NCBI GenBank assembly: GCA_922989275.2
Contig: OV277856.1
Span: forward strand, 101,239,038-101,303,037
Direction: 5' to 3'
DNA length: 64,000 nt
From: Gari tellinella
Lineage: Eukaryota > Mollusca > Bivalvia > Cardiida > Psammobiidae
This document shows positions 24,450 through 35,861 of this stretch, one piece after another. The position numbers and the translations under genes are program-made. Positions within the stretch are counted from its first letter, which is position 1. Each line of letters opens with the position of its first letter. Below the pieces are notes generated by a model that had not been told where the DNA came from, ran no database searches, and saw only the letters and a program-made list of their open reading frames with translations.

Positions 24450-24680
24450 CAACCATGGCGGCCATTTTTAAAAATGGCCGCCATGGAGGTCAGAGGTCGA
24501 ATCGAGCTTGGCACTATAGCTATTTTTCTGTCTTATGCCATAATATGCATGTGTGCCAGGTTTCATGCTTTTATCAAAAAGTGCACGATTTTGCCACTTT
24601 TTGCTTTGAGGCCGCCGGGCTATATGTGTGTACGACTAGAGCTTTAATAGAGCTTAGTGTGACAGTGGCTTAGTCCCTAT
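24450..24680 (+). repeat. Dispersed repeat with a GGCGGCCATTTT palindrome head
   Basis: Begins with the palindrome CATGGCGGCCATTTTTAAAA and its inverse, then the TGCATGTGTGCC block shared with 22.4 kb. Confidence 0.6.
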
Positions 24681-24777
24681 ACTACAATGATTCTATCTGC
24701 TTATACATTTGTAACAATTGCCACCTGCTTTCATTTATTAAATTTAAAATCAGAACAATATCCGAAAACAATATTCA

Positions 24778-24860
24778 AATACCTTTCAAACAGTTTGGAT
24801 CCTGAACAGACGCTGCGTTACGCGGCGTCTGATCAGGATCCAAACAGTTTGCAAACAATC
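24778..24860. repeat. Isolated family B hairpin core
   Basis: A near-perfect stem: TTTGGATCCTGAACAGACGC and its inverse around GCGTTACGC. Element ends are not visible. Confidence 0.7.
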
Positions 24861-25584
24861 TTTGTCCTCGATGTAAGACACTAAAAGGGAATTGAGTAAA
24901 CAATATCCCTTCAGCACATCATCGGAAAAGTTATGCCATATAGGTAGCGTCGATGATATGTTTATCACTCTGTTCAAACTCTTTCTTTGAATTTAAAGCA
25001 TTTATGATACTATAAAAGTCCATTCTCGATGCAAGCTGCCACTCAGAGTTCGAAAAACGTTTAACACTACGATTTGTGCCTTCAGTTTAAGTTAACTCAG
25101 TTTAAGTATCAATAATCTAGTTATACACAACACTCTTTTAAAGACACTGTAAAACTATATGTTGACTTTGCACAAGACATGAAAACACTCCAACAAAAAC
25201 AAAGGTGTGGCGTTTTCGTGCATATGGCACTGAGAAATATAATCGGTAAAAACAAATCATTTTCGCCGAAACTTAGGTGTTTAGCTATTTTCATTTCATT
25301 ATTCTACTGTGTTTCGTAGAAGGTGGTACAGGGAGTTTGAGCGTATGGTTATCATTTGGGGAGTAGTTTATTTTGCCTTCTGTTTCTTTTGCCAATCCCA
25401 AGCGAGTTATTTATATATTTACAATCAGTAATCGCTCCAGAGGGCTGTAGGGCTGTAAAATTTAAATGGTAATCGTGATCGGATTTTACAACAATCGTTA
25501 TTTTATCTACTGTTTTAACTATTCAACTCTCTCATCGCCACGGTCATAAGAATTGATACAACCCTATCTGGACAGTTTTATTGT
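24861..25584. other. Anonymous AT-rich sequence
   Basis: No feature recognised. Confidence 0.5.
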
Positions 25585-25780
25585 ACTATGGGAAAGACGG
25601 TTATCATTCCCCGTTTAAACCAACAAGGACACAGACACGACGTTATAAAATGGTGACAAATATCTGGAGCCTAATTAGACACAGGGTTACTGGCTAAACA
25701 CTGTTTGCAAGTAACTTTTGCTAGTATGAAGGAGTTTATTGTTGAAAGAAAAATGTCTTCCCTAATATATGCTTATATTG
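25585..25780 (+). mobile_element. Strongly decayed family A-like element
   Basis: Traces of the CCCGTTTAAAC arm, GGAGCCTAATTAGAC and ACTGTTTGCA in the right order; ends not recognisable. Confidence 0.5.
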
Positions 25781-26322
25781 TAAAATGCCGTTTAACTACG
25801 CAGCAACACCATTAAAAATGTTTTGCAGACACTCTATCCAATTGTAAATAATAAAATTGGGATTTGGAATCCTTATGCAGCGCGTTGTTTCACTAAATAC
25901 CAAAGACATATTAGATTTATATAGTCTAGTTAAATACGGTTCATATAGAAATCGTATATTGCTACATGGATATTGGATTATTAATGCAAATGCATTTTCG
26001 AAGTTCTTTGGTCTGTCTTACGAAACGGCGTACGACAAAAGCGCGGTCGTAAACCAAAACTTTAAAATACACATAGTATCTTATTTCTCCATCTTATCAT
26101 GTCTAGTGACATCTCTTTGGAATCGTCTTTTCAATTATTGATGTATAGACAAAAATACATTTTTCATTTCTCGATTTTATGCGTAAATACTGCAACAGGT
26201 CGTATTGACCATGTTCAAAACGAAATGGTATACTAATATGCATTTTAACTGTATCACACAATAAATATAGCACTATATAGTAATTATTCTCTGACTTTGT
26301 CTTGCTCCAAACTACCGCACTA
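25781..26322. other. Anonymous AT-rich sequence
   Basis: A 94-codon open frame at 25857-26141 has no domain. Near 26110 a short piece matches the 33.2-kb hairpin. Confidence 0.45.
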
Positions 26323-26568
26323 CAGTGGAGAATCTGTTATTCGTTCCCGTTTAAACGCAAACGTACGCAAACGCAATACACTAAAACGTAGAAAAGTACA
26401 ACTTTTGGACAATTCTGATAATTCATGTTTATCTTGGTGGCAAACAGTTTGGAGCCTGATCAGACGCCGGGTTACCCGGCGTCTGATCTGGCTCCAAACT
26501 GTTTGCACTGCAAATGATAGTTTTAGCGTAAACGCGTTTATTGGGAAAGAATAACGTTTTCTCCACTG
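26323..26568 (+). mobile_element. Family A MITE, copy 12
   Basis: Full-length 246-bp copy with perfect ends, TA flanks and an uninterrupted central hairpin. Confidence 0.92.
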
Positions 26569-26984
26569 TATCATACTAAGGTCAACTTGACTAACATTTG
26601 AAAACAAATTGGAACCAGACTCTGCCTAATTTGGAGACACACTGATTTGTATTCATATGCAACTTTTCTTCTATTCAAATAGCTTAAAATGATTTTTTGA
26701 TTTTTTAAAACTGTGATACATATGAAACAGATGGCAAGTATTATAATAAACATGATAAGGTTAACGAGCATAATGTTTCTTCAAAAATGGTCAGTTGACC
26801 CAGATCGTAGCTATCAGTTTTTGCGCATCCATCACTGTTTTGCACGCATATTTAAAGAAATATTCATATTTGGTATTTATCAGCTTTTTTATTTCTTTGA
26901 TCTCTAAGTGAACCCTATAAATTGTATATATGTTTGCAAAGTATGTTTGGTAACACTATTTGAATAGGAAATGTATACTATCCA

Positions 26985-27185
26985 TAGTTACACTGTAATG
27001 CAAAATGACAGACAGCCTTGAAACAGATCAGGTGACTCGTTTACGAGTCATCTGATCTGGAGCCACACTGTATGTATAGGACAAGTGTATTCGTCACTGT
27101 TACCTTATATTATATTAAAATAGTGCAGACCCTGACCAGAGGTTTTGGTTGAGAGGCCTCTGTCTAGGTCGACCAATGTGTTTCC
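26985..27185. mobile_element. Two family H-like hairpin cores
   Basis: A GAAACAGATCAGGTGACTCG stem with inverse at 27018-27072, and a second weaker stem (GACCCTGACCAGAGG to CCTCTGTCTAGGTC) at about 27125-27175. Confidence 0.55.
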
Positions 27186-27380
27186 TATTTTGTGGCCGCT
27201 TAATACAAGATTGTTCTATTTTGTTTCACCTCTGTTTTACTTGTACAGTGTATGTGCCTAGTTGATGTATGGCAAACAGGTTGTATAGTATAGCCATAGT
27301 TTCCTTTTGATTTGCTAGTCATCTAAATTCTTAGTTCGAAAATCTTTTCATTTCTCTCTGGTATAAACGTTTACAAGTCA

Positions 27381-27532
27381 AAACCCGGCGTCTGATCAGG
27401 CTCCAAACTGTTTGCCACCAAGATAAACAAGAATTATCAGAATTGTCCAAAAGTTTTTCTTTTCTACGTTTTAGTGCTTTGCGTTTGCGTACGTTTGCGT
27501 TTAAACGGGAAAGAATAACAGATTATCCACTG
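27381..27532 (-). mobile_element. Family A MITE, copy 13 (half)
   Basis: Begins inside the hairpin (ACCCGGCGTCTGATCAGG) and runs to the right end; the first half is absent. Confidence 0.82.
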
Positions 27533-27689
27533 TATCAAAGAGTTTCAAGTATGGACAAACACTTAAGTGCCATTAGATTACCATTGTATATCTACAGTGA
27601 AATTTTCCAGCAAAAATACAGGATGAGTTCATTGCAATATCCAGACATATTTTATTTGAAACAATGTGAAATTAAAACAGAAAGCTCCT

Positions 27690-27941
27690 TTAACCCTTTA
27701 ACCAATAGCCTGTTTCTAGTAGTTAAGATATGTGACATATTAAAGCAGGCTGAAAGTAAAGCAGAATGTGCCCTAGAGCACATTCTTCTTTACTTTCAGC
27801 CTACTTTAAGTTACTATCTGCTAGTGTATAGAAAATATTACTTATAGTACTTATTCATGACAATATACAAATGGAACTATTTCCTTGGCGGATGAATAAG
27901 ATGAATGCGCTAAAAGTCGCTTCTATAAAGGAAAGGGTTAA
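27690..27941. mobile_element. Family E MITE
   Basis: TTAACCCTTTAACC left, GAAAGGGTTAA right, stem around 27741-27810. Confidence 0.88.
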
Positions 27942-28247
27942 GCATCCACACATATTAAATACAATCTACCGGTATTAGCCTTCCCTTTAATGGTCGTGAA
28001 ATAGAAGGTTTACTGTAATGATAATAACTTACATTTTATTGAAAGTCAGTTCCTGTCCATACAGTACTGAACCTGTATGTTTCGAAGAATTGATTAACTA
28101 GGGTTAGCTTGTTAACCCCTGTTTTTTTCAATGATATATAGATTTGATCATTTTTTGTGGAATCGGCGATACGAGGGTGAATGTCTCATCAGCCGCACAA
28201 CTACAACATGTCGTGTGATTTAGATCCAATATGTTTGCAAATGCTAG

Positions 28248-28464
28248 TTAACCCATTCACTGCCGTGACGTCATCAAATTTAAACAATTGTCGTCTGTTT
28301 TTATTTTCAAAGTTAAGTTTTAGGTATTTTGACTTAAGAAATATTGACATGAGTGTCAAACAGTTTCGATTCTGATCTGACGCCGCTTTACGCGGCGTCT
28401 GATCAGAATCCAAACTGTTTGTAAATAACCACTGTACTGGGGGTAAGGCAGTGAAGGGGTTTAA
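28248..28464. mobile_element. Family B MITE, tandem unit 1
   Basis: TTAACCCATTCACTGCC start, hairpin with GATTCTGATC arms and a GTGAAGGGGTTTAA end. First of three consecutive units. Confidence 0.75.
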
Positions 28465-28486
28465 TTGGGGTTGGTATAGAAGAAAA

Positions 28487-28640
28487 TTAACCCTTTTCGG
28501 TATTTTGACTTAGGAAATATTGAAATGAGTGTCAAACAGTTTCGATTCTGATCTGACGCCGCTTTACACGGCGTCTGATCAGAATCCAAACTGTTTGTAA
28601 ATAAGCACTGTACTCGGGGTAAGGCAGTGAAGGGGTTTAA
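28487..28640. mobile_element. Family B MITE, tandem unit 2
   Basis: Nearly identical to the second half of unit 1, including the CGGCGTCTGATCAGAATCC arm, and joined to it by a ~22-bp spacer (TTGG-GTTGGTATAGAAGAAA). Confidence 0.75.
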
Positions 28641-28661
28641 TTGGCGTTGGTATAGAAGAAA

Positions 28662-28874
28662 TTAACCCTTTTACTGTCATGAGGTCATCAATTTTTAACA
28701 ATTATCGTCTACTTTTACTTTCTAAATTCAAAATTTAGGTATTTTGTCTTAGGAAATGTTGAAATTAGTGTCAAACGAGTTAGATCCTGATCAGACGCCG
28801 ATTTACACGTCTGATCAGGATCAAAAAGTTTTGCAAATGCTAATTTTACTCGGGCTAAGGAAGTGAGGAGTTAA
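28662..28874. mobile_element. Family B MITE, tandem unit 3
   Basis: A more diverged unit after the same spacer. Hairpin TAGATCCTGATCAGACGCC; TTAA at both ends. Confidence 0.72.
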
Positions 28875-29577
28875 CTTGGCGTTAGTAAAGAAGGGATTAA
28901 GGCGTGACATAGATATATTAACACCATGTAATTTACCAAGAAAAGATGTAAATTATACTTACACGGTGTTCGTTTCCCTTGGCAATGCATTGGCATGTTG
29001 ACTTATTACTGTGATCCGTCAACACAAATTAACCTTGACCTTGCGGCTGTACCGTCTGCTTAAATATCGACTGCATACATACTCAAAATCAGTAGTGTAT
29101 TTGTTTATTGATACAATTAGAAATTGTTTGGATCCTTGACAGGCAACGATTGTTTCGGTATATTTTCTGTAATCAAACTCTTTGCGAATGTACCACGAAT
29201 CGGGCTAAGCATGGCGAATTTTATCACGTTATCTAGAATGTTTATGCTTGCAATATCTGTGACTAGCATAAACTCCTACAATATACATTATATGCCATTT
29301 ATTTTAGGAACTATCACCACAGTGCCAAGTTGTTTTGGTCCAAATCAGACACCAGGTTAATCGGCGGTACTCAGCGTCCCATCTGGAAACATATTGTCTG
29401 CAACAATATTCACGACTTCTGTTGCCCTACTAAAGGACCGTTACAAAGAAAGGTATATATCTTACGTGTTTGTTTGATTGTATGGAATAAGGAATAATTT
29501 CCTACGGGAACTAAATAGAACCCTTGGCGAACTGAATGTCACTAGACCTATCTCTCTGCTGTGTCCGGTTAGTTATA

Positions 29578-29965
29578 CAGTGATCCCTCCCTCCAAACAA
29601 TAATTCACTTCCTACAAGAATGCTTGCCGCTTTTTCCTAAACACGACAATTATATCTTACGTTTTAATTGCCTGCTGCAATATCGTCTACTTACAATTGT
29701 CGTCTGCTGGTTTTTTCCTCAAATTTACGTTTTGAAAATTTGTCAGAAGAGATATAAAGATGGGTGGGAAACGGATTGATCCCAGATCAGACGCCGTTTT
29801 ACACGGTGTCATCCGATCTGAATTCAAACTGTTTGCAAATGTAAGCCAAGTGATACTTAGCACTCTAAAGATTTTAACTTTCCCTCCCTAAAACTACTCA
29901 CTCCGAACAACAAGCAATTTGTTTGTCTCCGAATGGGTGTTGTTGTAGAGAGAAAGAGAGAACTA
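29578..29965. mobile_element. Family C MITE
   Basis: Left CAGTGATCCCTCCCTCC; right GTTGTTGTAGAGAGAAAGAG. Hairpin TTGATCCCAGATCAGACGCC at about 29770-29835. Confidence 0.72.
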
Positions 29966-30229
29966 TATTCATATATCGAGGACGGCTATATTTTTTCCAT
30001 ATAAACGCATTTGTGCTCTGACAACTACATGTATTTCTATTAGAAAAAGCTTGGGTCAGAACAGATGTCGTCGAACGAGGCATCTAAACATGCTCCTAAC
30101 TACCTATTGTCAATCTTATTTAAGTCAAATGTCCCTACTTTCAAAAGCAGGCCATTTTCTACAATGTATTGCATTGAGGTTGCTTTTATCCTCATAATAA
30201 TGTAAACAAGAACGTCTTCCCCACTATAA

Positions 30230-30573
30230 TATAAAAATATACCAAGTTAAAGTCTACTTTCAGTCCGAATGACCGCTCAGCCGACTGTACATATACTCCC
30301 CTGATCATCGAGCCATCTTGCCTATGAGCACTGCTAACATATGGCGCAGTCAAATGCAGCCGCAGTACCGACTCAGACCCTTCACAGGTACCCATTTTAA
30401 CCCCTGGGTGGAGAGGAGCAATTCGCGGTACATGTCTTGCTCAAGCACATTCCTGTACATCATCGGGGATTCAGAAAAATCCCCTAGTAAGACCGCTGGT
30501 CCGGCGGGGGATCGAACTCACGACCCCTGGTACCGTAGTCCAATGTGTTAACCATTGGGCCACTACCGCCGGT
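30230..30573 (-). mobile_element. tRNA-derived SINE
   Basis: On the minus strand the head (near 30573) has an A-box-like TGGCCCAATGGTT and a B-box-like GAGTTCGATCCC about 40 nt apart, so the head comes from a tRNA. A ~250-bp body follows, with a conserved-looking stretch around 30380-30450, then an A/T-rich tail near 30230. The tRNA cloverleaf is not complete enough for a real tRNA gene. Target duplications are not clear. Confidence 0.72.
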
Positions 30574-30631
30574 AAATAATAATACTATATAAAATGCGTA
30601 AATTGTAATAAATAACAACAATAATGGCAGT

Positions 30632-30806
30632 TTAACCCTTTCGGCGCCAAGGTCGCATAACGTCGGTTTTGCAAACAGTTTGGATCATGATCCTAACTGT
30701 TTGACACTCGTATCGTCTCGTATTGACATTTCAAAGTCATACTAAACTGAAACGATCTTGCAAAACAAGAACATTTAAGCAGACGACAATAAAGCGATGA
30801 AGAGGT
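30632..30806. mobile_element. Family B MITE interrupted by a family A half-copy
   Basis: TTAACCCTTTCGGCGCC start and a shortened hairpin, then GCAGACGACAATAAAGCG. The right terminus is replaced by family A copy 14. Another B-like half-hairpin lies at about 30985-31035. Confidence 0.7.
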
Positions 30807-30807
30807 A

Positions 30808-30921
30808 CAGTGGAGAATCTGTTATTCTTTCCCGTTTAAACGCAAACGTACGCAAACGCAAAACATTAAAACAATTCTGATAATTCATGTTTATCTTGGT
30901 GGCAAACAGTTTGGAGCCTGG
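30808..30921 (+). mobile_element. Family A MITE, copy 14 (half)
   Basis: Left half only, ending after the first hairpin arm (TTTGGAGCCTGG). It lies in the right terminal part of a family B element. Confidence 0.82.
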
Positions 30922-31176
30922 ATAAACCCTACCATGTCAATCACAACCATACTGGTATTTTTAAACCAGTTACATATAAGCTCAAAATCAGACGCCGCAT
31001 TACTACACTACTGATATGGACTCAAACTGTTTGACATTAATCGTGTGGTTACTTCTATTCAAAAGTACAGAACAGTTAAGTTGACATATTTTGACACACT
31101 TTCATATATATATTAGACGATATTTCAAAAGGATAAGGGAACTAATCGGTAATATAGATGTATGCCTAGCTTTGTA

Positions 31177-31422
31177 CAGTGGAGAATCAGTTATTCTTTC
31201 CCGTTTAAACGCAATCGTACGCAAACGCAAAACACTAAAACGTAGAAAAGTACAACTTTTGGACAATTCTGATAATTCATATTTATCTTGGTGGCAAACA
31301 GTTTGGAGCCTGATCAGACGCCGGGTTACCCGGCGTCTGATCTGGCTCCAAACTGTTTGCACTGCAAATAATAGTTTTAGCGTAAACGCGTTTATTGGGA
31401 AAGAATAACAGATTCTCCACTG
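31177..31422 (+). mobile_element. Family A MITE, copy 15
   Basis: Full-length, TA flanked, followed within 6 bp by the left end of a family C fragment. Confidence 0.9.
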
Positions 31423-31428
31423 TACTTA

Positions 31429-31510
31429 CAGTGCTCCCTCTCTACAACGACATCCAATGGGAGACACAAATTATGTGTGTTGTTCGGAGAGAGTCGTTAT
31501 AGGGAGAGAA
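31429..31510. mobile_element. Family C MITE, left fragment
   Basis: CAGTGCTCCCTCTCTACAAC start and GTCGTTATAGGGAGAG block, then unrelated sequence. Confidence 0.65.
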
Positions 31511-32630
31511 AGGACAAGGTTAACGAAGGGTCAAAATTGGCCCTGTTACAAAAAATCATAAAAAATGTGTGTATGAATACAGGAAGTCTTTGTACATGTG
31601 AAAATGATAATTTTAAATTCGAATCTTCAAACATTGTTGCCATGGCAACCAGTTATTCAACAGCATACAAAACAAAGAAATTCCTCTATTGATGTGGTTA
31701 TGCGAGTATATATCGCATGTACATGAACAAAATAAGTGTTGGTATCAATATAGAATTAACAATTCCCCAGTATAGATACAAGTAAGATTTAAAACGATGT
31801 GACACAGTTGCTATGGTAACAAAAAATAAATTTATTTTATTTTCCATTCTAGTCTAACTAGACGATATGATGTAAAATCATATTTTCATTTGTTTACAGT
31901 TTTATCCAAATATTTAAAAAAAAAATTGCAAAATTTGTTAATTTTATCAAAATTGTTACCATGGCAACCAGTAAACCTGTTTCATGAAACCAAATATGAC
32001 ACTTTATTTCCAGTCATCACAAATTCTTGGACTCTGATAGGCTGAAACTGCACATGTGACCACTGTGTACGAGACCGTACACATTGATTTAGCCGGGTAG
32101 TACGGGTCACGTGACTAGTTAGATGTTGTTCTCTCGCTCGATTCGCGTAAACAATCTCTCTTTTTCGGTTTATCAAGCAGTTGTTTTCCAAGCAATCAAA
32201 AGAAATCTTATTTAAAAAATGTCGATCATGATGTGTAAATGTAATTTAGATATCGATAATTATGCTAGTTTCTTGTTTTGCTTTCCCTGATTACCCCACC
32301 CACATCGTCACCATGATAAACAAACGACTGGACGTGAAATAAACATTGCAAAGTATAACGGCCCTTGTCACTGGTCTGTAATGAAATTGACATTGGAATC
32401 AGGTTTATTTAGATCAATATGTTTATCGAAATCAACCAAAATAGGCAGAACTTGATATTCCTAGACACTGACCTACGTGTTTATTTGTTCGTTACTGATT
32501 ATTTCCGTTCATTTGTTATAATTAATCGTTACAGTGTTTCATAAAACGTAAATGTCCTCCGAGAACACCCAGGTAATGAATATTTTAAGGATGTTCACAT
32601 TCCAATGTGATGACGTAACCATGTTAGATA
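31510..32630. other. Non-coding stretch with three X-box-like palindromes
   Basis: GTTGCCATGGCAAC (31636-31649), GTTGCTATGGTAAC (31807-31820) and GTTACCATGGCAAC (31955-31968). The rest shows no gene, RNA or MITE that I can support. Confidence 0.6.
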
Positions 32631-32631
32631 C

Positions 32632-32840
32632 AGTCGATCTTCGATAGGGTCTATCTTGATTTCATTTCAGTCGAACATATCAGTAATTCAAAGTTAAATG
32701 GTGACTTTGTCACCTTTTAAACTTGAAATACGGAATATGTTAGACATAATGCGGTTTAGAAATTATTGCATTAAACTGTAGGAATGCAGATAAATTCTCT
32801 TTATGCGAGTTCCTGATATCGTCGAAGTTTAACTGTATAA
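32632..32840. mobile_element. Family G MITE
   Basis: CAGTCGATCTTCGATAGG start, GATATCGTCGAAGTTTAACTG end, stem around GGTGACTTTGTCACC. Confidence 0.7.
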
Positions 32841-32986
32841 CTATTGTACTACACCATCAAATAGCGCGTGAGTTTGAAATGTACTGATGTCAATTTAAAG
32901 TGTCAACTTTAGGGTCAAGACAGTAAAACTTTGTCAGATTATGCATCTTTCTTTTCTTGTATTGGATCTAAACTGGAAATAAATTC

Positions 32987-33084
32987 GTTACACGGCGTTT
33001 CGGCAGGGTGTACGGGCTTGTATGACGGTTTTGGATCCAAAACCGTCATACAAGCCCGTACACCCTGCCGAAATACCGTGTAAC
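32987..33084. repeat. Near-perfect 98-bp hairpin without loop
   Basis: TTTCGGCAGGGTGTACGGGC.. is followed at once by its inverse, centred on GGATCC. One or two mismatches near the base. Confidence 0.9.
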
Positions 33085-33180
33085 TAATATTATCAGCACC
33101 AAAATAAGTCATTCAGGGCTCCAGATCAGCGGCCCGCTTCATAGACAAATGTTGTAAGTCAAATTATTAATTATTATTTA

Positions 33181-33273
33181 TTTCTCCATCTAATCCTGTC
33201 TTGAAACATCTCTTTGGAATCGCCTTGAAAAGACGATTCCAAATAGATGGTACAAGACATGATTAGATAGAAA
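33181..33273. repeat. Foldback hairpin
   Basis: ATTTCTCCATCTAATCCTGT.. pairs with ACATGATTAGATAGAAAT. The inner part CTTTGGAATCG is also found near 26110. Confidence 0.7.
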
Positions 33274-33430
33274 TCAGAAATTAAATGTATTTCAAAGTTT
33301 TGACCTACGACCGTTTTTGTCGCACGAAGTTTTATGAAACGGGCCCCATGCGAGTTGATCTAGATCTAAATCAAAAATTAAAATATTTATTTCTGCATTA
33401 AACCCTTTGATGAGGCTACGCATTAGAATC

Positions 33431-33464
33431 GTCTCTTCGAGATGATTCTAATAAGTAGTCATAC
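33431..33464. repeat. Short hairpin
   Basis: ATTAGAATCGTCTC and its inverse GAGATGATTCTAAT around TTC. Confidence 0.65.
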
Positions 33465-33782
33465 TACAGTTTTTGATGATAATGTTTGATATTTTAGTTT
33501 ACTCTCTCTTATCTGGAGCCGACTCTTGTCTCGTAACAACTATTAACATTATTCCTTAATCCCAATGGAAGCACGTTTTTCAACCAAGGTTGTTGGTGCA
33601 ATTAAAAATCACTTTGAAAGTTGTATATTTTTCATGTCATGACATTGCATCATGACGTTACGTCATGACGACCCTAATGTTTACAAACAATGATGCTTCT
33701 GGATGATAAAACAATTTACATGTATAATAGTTAACCTACTTTACGTTAAGTAAAATCATTTATGTACAGTTAAACATCTTTA

Positions 33783-33985
33783 ACCGGACACTTGTAAAAC
33801 GACATTTTCGGTATCCAGGGCTGCCATTTCTACGAAATATTCGGATTTTTATCCTAGCAAATGGTAACTTAAAGCAGGTCGAAAGTAAAACAGAATGCGC
33901 CTTATAGGGGTGCATTCTGGTTGAATTTCAACCTGCTTTTATAGGGCACGTGTCTTCAAACTAGAAATAGACTATGGGGTAAAAG
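33783..33985. mobile_element. Family E MITE, decayed
   Basis: Stem CTTAAAGCAGGTCGAAAGTA to TTCAACCTGCTTTTA, right end ATGGGGTAAAAG. Confidence 0.65.
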
Positions 33986-34069
33986 TAAGGTCACCCGTAT
34001 TTCTTTCGTTATCTACATTGTTATCCAAGTTGTTGTATGATCAGTAATTTCTTTTTTACGAGAAATATG

Positions 34070-34320
34070 TCAGAAGTCATTTGAAATAAAATCCAGCATC
34101 AGAGACTTCCGCACTGAATGAATGGCTCTTCTGATGCTGGATATTGTACCTAGCAATTTGTCTGAAAGTCCAGTTCTTAGTTTCATTAAGAAAATCCCGA
34201 CAGTGGTAAGGAAACTTCTCGAAGGAGTAGTGCGTATGTTATTTTTTAAAAAGGTTACAATATCATATTGTGTCGTAAGTCTTGTCAAATTGAGTATGTC
34301 CTGGTCAGAGTAATGAATTT
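34070..34320 (-). pseudogene. Remnant of a PIF/Harbinger-like (DDE_Tnp_4) transposase N-terminal region
   Basis: The minus frame contains GIFLMKLRTGLSDKLLGT, then SSIRRAIHSVRKSLM. This resembles the helix-turn-helix block before the catalytic domain of DDE_Tnp_4 proteins common in molluscs. No catalytic part follows, and the upstream frame is broken by stops. The assignment is by recognition of this block only. Confidence 0.55.
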
Positions 34321-34553
34321 AAGTCGTCAAAGGAAAGTTTTGTCGATAATGACTGAACTCTCATCCGGAGTTTCTGAAAGAGATCTAAAACTGCTTTTCT
34401 ATTAAGAAAAACATGATCGACTGTTTTCAACAGGTCTATTGCTACAGCTGAGAAATCTCCACTGCTGTCGAAATGACCGGGACAACATCTACTTCTAGAG
34501 GAAAATCAGAACATTATGTTTAAGAAATATATCAAATTTTGTTGAAGGTGATA

Positions 34554-34799
34554 CAGTGGAGAAAGCGTTATTCTTTCCCAATAAACGCGTTTACGCTAAA
34601 ACTATTATTTGCAGTGCAAACAGTTTGGAGCCAGATCAGACGCCTGGTAACCCGGCGTCTGATCAGGCTCCAAACTGTTTGCCACCAAGACAAACATGAA
34701 TTATCAGAATTGTCCAAAAGTTGTACTTTTCTACGTGTTAGTATTTTGCGTTTGCGCACGTTTGCGTTTAAACGGGAAAGAATAACAGATTATCCACTG
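34554..34799 (-). mobile_element. Family A MITE, copy 16
   Basis: Full-length minus-orientation copy with TA flanks. Confidence 0.9.
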
Positions 34800-35694
34800 T
34801 ACAACAGTATTGGCCCGGGTTTCTTACTCACAAAGCAATAGGCAGGACATTTACTTTTACATGTAGTTTGGATTTTCAAATGCACTGACGGAGGACGGAG
34901 GGGTTGAATGTTGATCATTCTTTTCTTGTTGCTGTTGTTTCTGCTGTAGATACATAGGCCTAGTAAAAGTTGACTTGTCTCCAAGTGGAAGTTCATTTCT
35001 ATATGCGTGTCTGCTGCAATTGCCACATATAAGATCTTTACTTGTGGAATCTAGGAGAGAGGATTTCCTGAGATATTAAGCCACATGTTTATAAACTGGG
35101 CGTCTTTGGTTTAAATTCAATCTTTTTTTGCACATGATGCAGTTAAATGGCAATCTGAAAAAAAGACAATAAACATGGATCTATAGTAGGCTAAAGCAAG
35201 AATAAGACTCACCGTCATTATTTTGTTCAGATCATGATATATCGCTATTTATTTATTTTTTTTAATTAACGCAACATAAGTAAAGTAATCAGATCTAGAG
35301 AAGGTACGTTTTCTTAAGAAATTTTAAATTAAAAAAAATAAGATTCTTCTTCTGAGAATAGATCCAGCAAACTCTGTCACGCAAGCCCAGAGCTGTATCC
35401 ACTGAACTATAGAGGTCGATGTTACAAATGTTTTTAATGGTTGTGATAGATTCAAAGCGAACGGAAACTACGGAGACAGATCTAAAACATATTTCGAAGC
35501 ATAAACATTCATTTTAAAATACACTTACATAAAATTCAAAAATCTGAAGGACCATTCCCACAGCATTCCTATGTTTTACATAAAGTACGACAATTGTCGT
35601 GGTTTGTTTAGACCCAACACATGTTGACATACCTGTCAATCTCTAAATCTATATTTAGATCGATTGAAAAAGGCCGATCTACGTATAGTTTACT
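34800..35694. other. Anonymous sequence
   Basis: Nothing recognised between family A copy 16 and the 35.7-kb hairpin. Confidence 0.45.
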
Positions 35695-35861
35695 ATAGGA
35701 ATAAACAACATCTTTTTGACGTTCATGACGGTATGACTACATTAGCTTCGCAGGGGGTAAATTTTGTAAACGCCCGAAGGGCGTTTTCAATTTAATTTAC
35801 CCCCCGAAGCTAATGTAGTCATACCGTCATGAGCGACAAAAAGATGTTGTTTATTCCTTAT
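35695..35861. repeat. Long foldback hairpin
   Basis: AGGAATAAACAACATCTTTT.. with inverse ..TTGTTTATTCCT. The loop-side stem is ACGCCCGAAGGGCGT. Confidence 0.9.

Noticed and set aside
27443..27847. 134-codon plus-strand frame
   Set aside because: Made of a family A half-copy followed by a family E element.
30460..30573. tRNA gene on the minus strand
   Set aside because: A- and B-box-like blocks are present, but the stems do not form a full cloverleaf and a SINE body follows.
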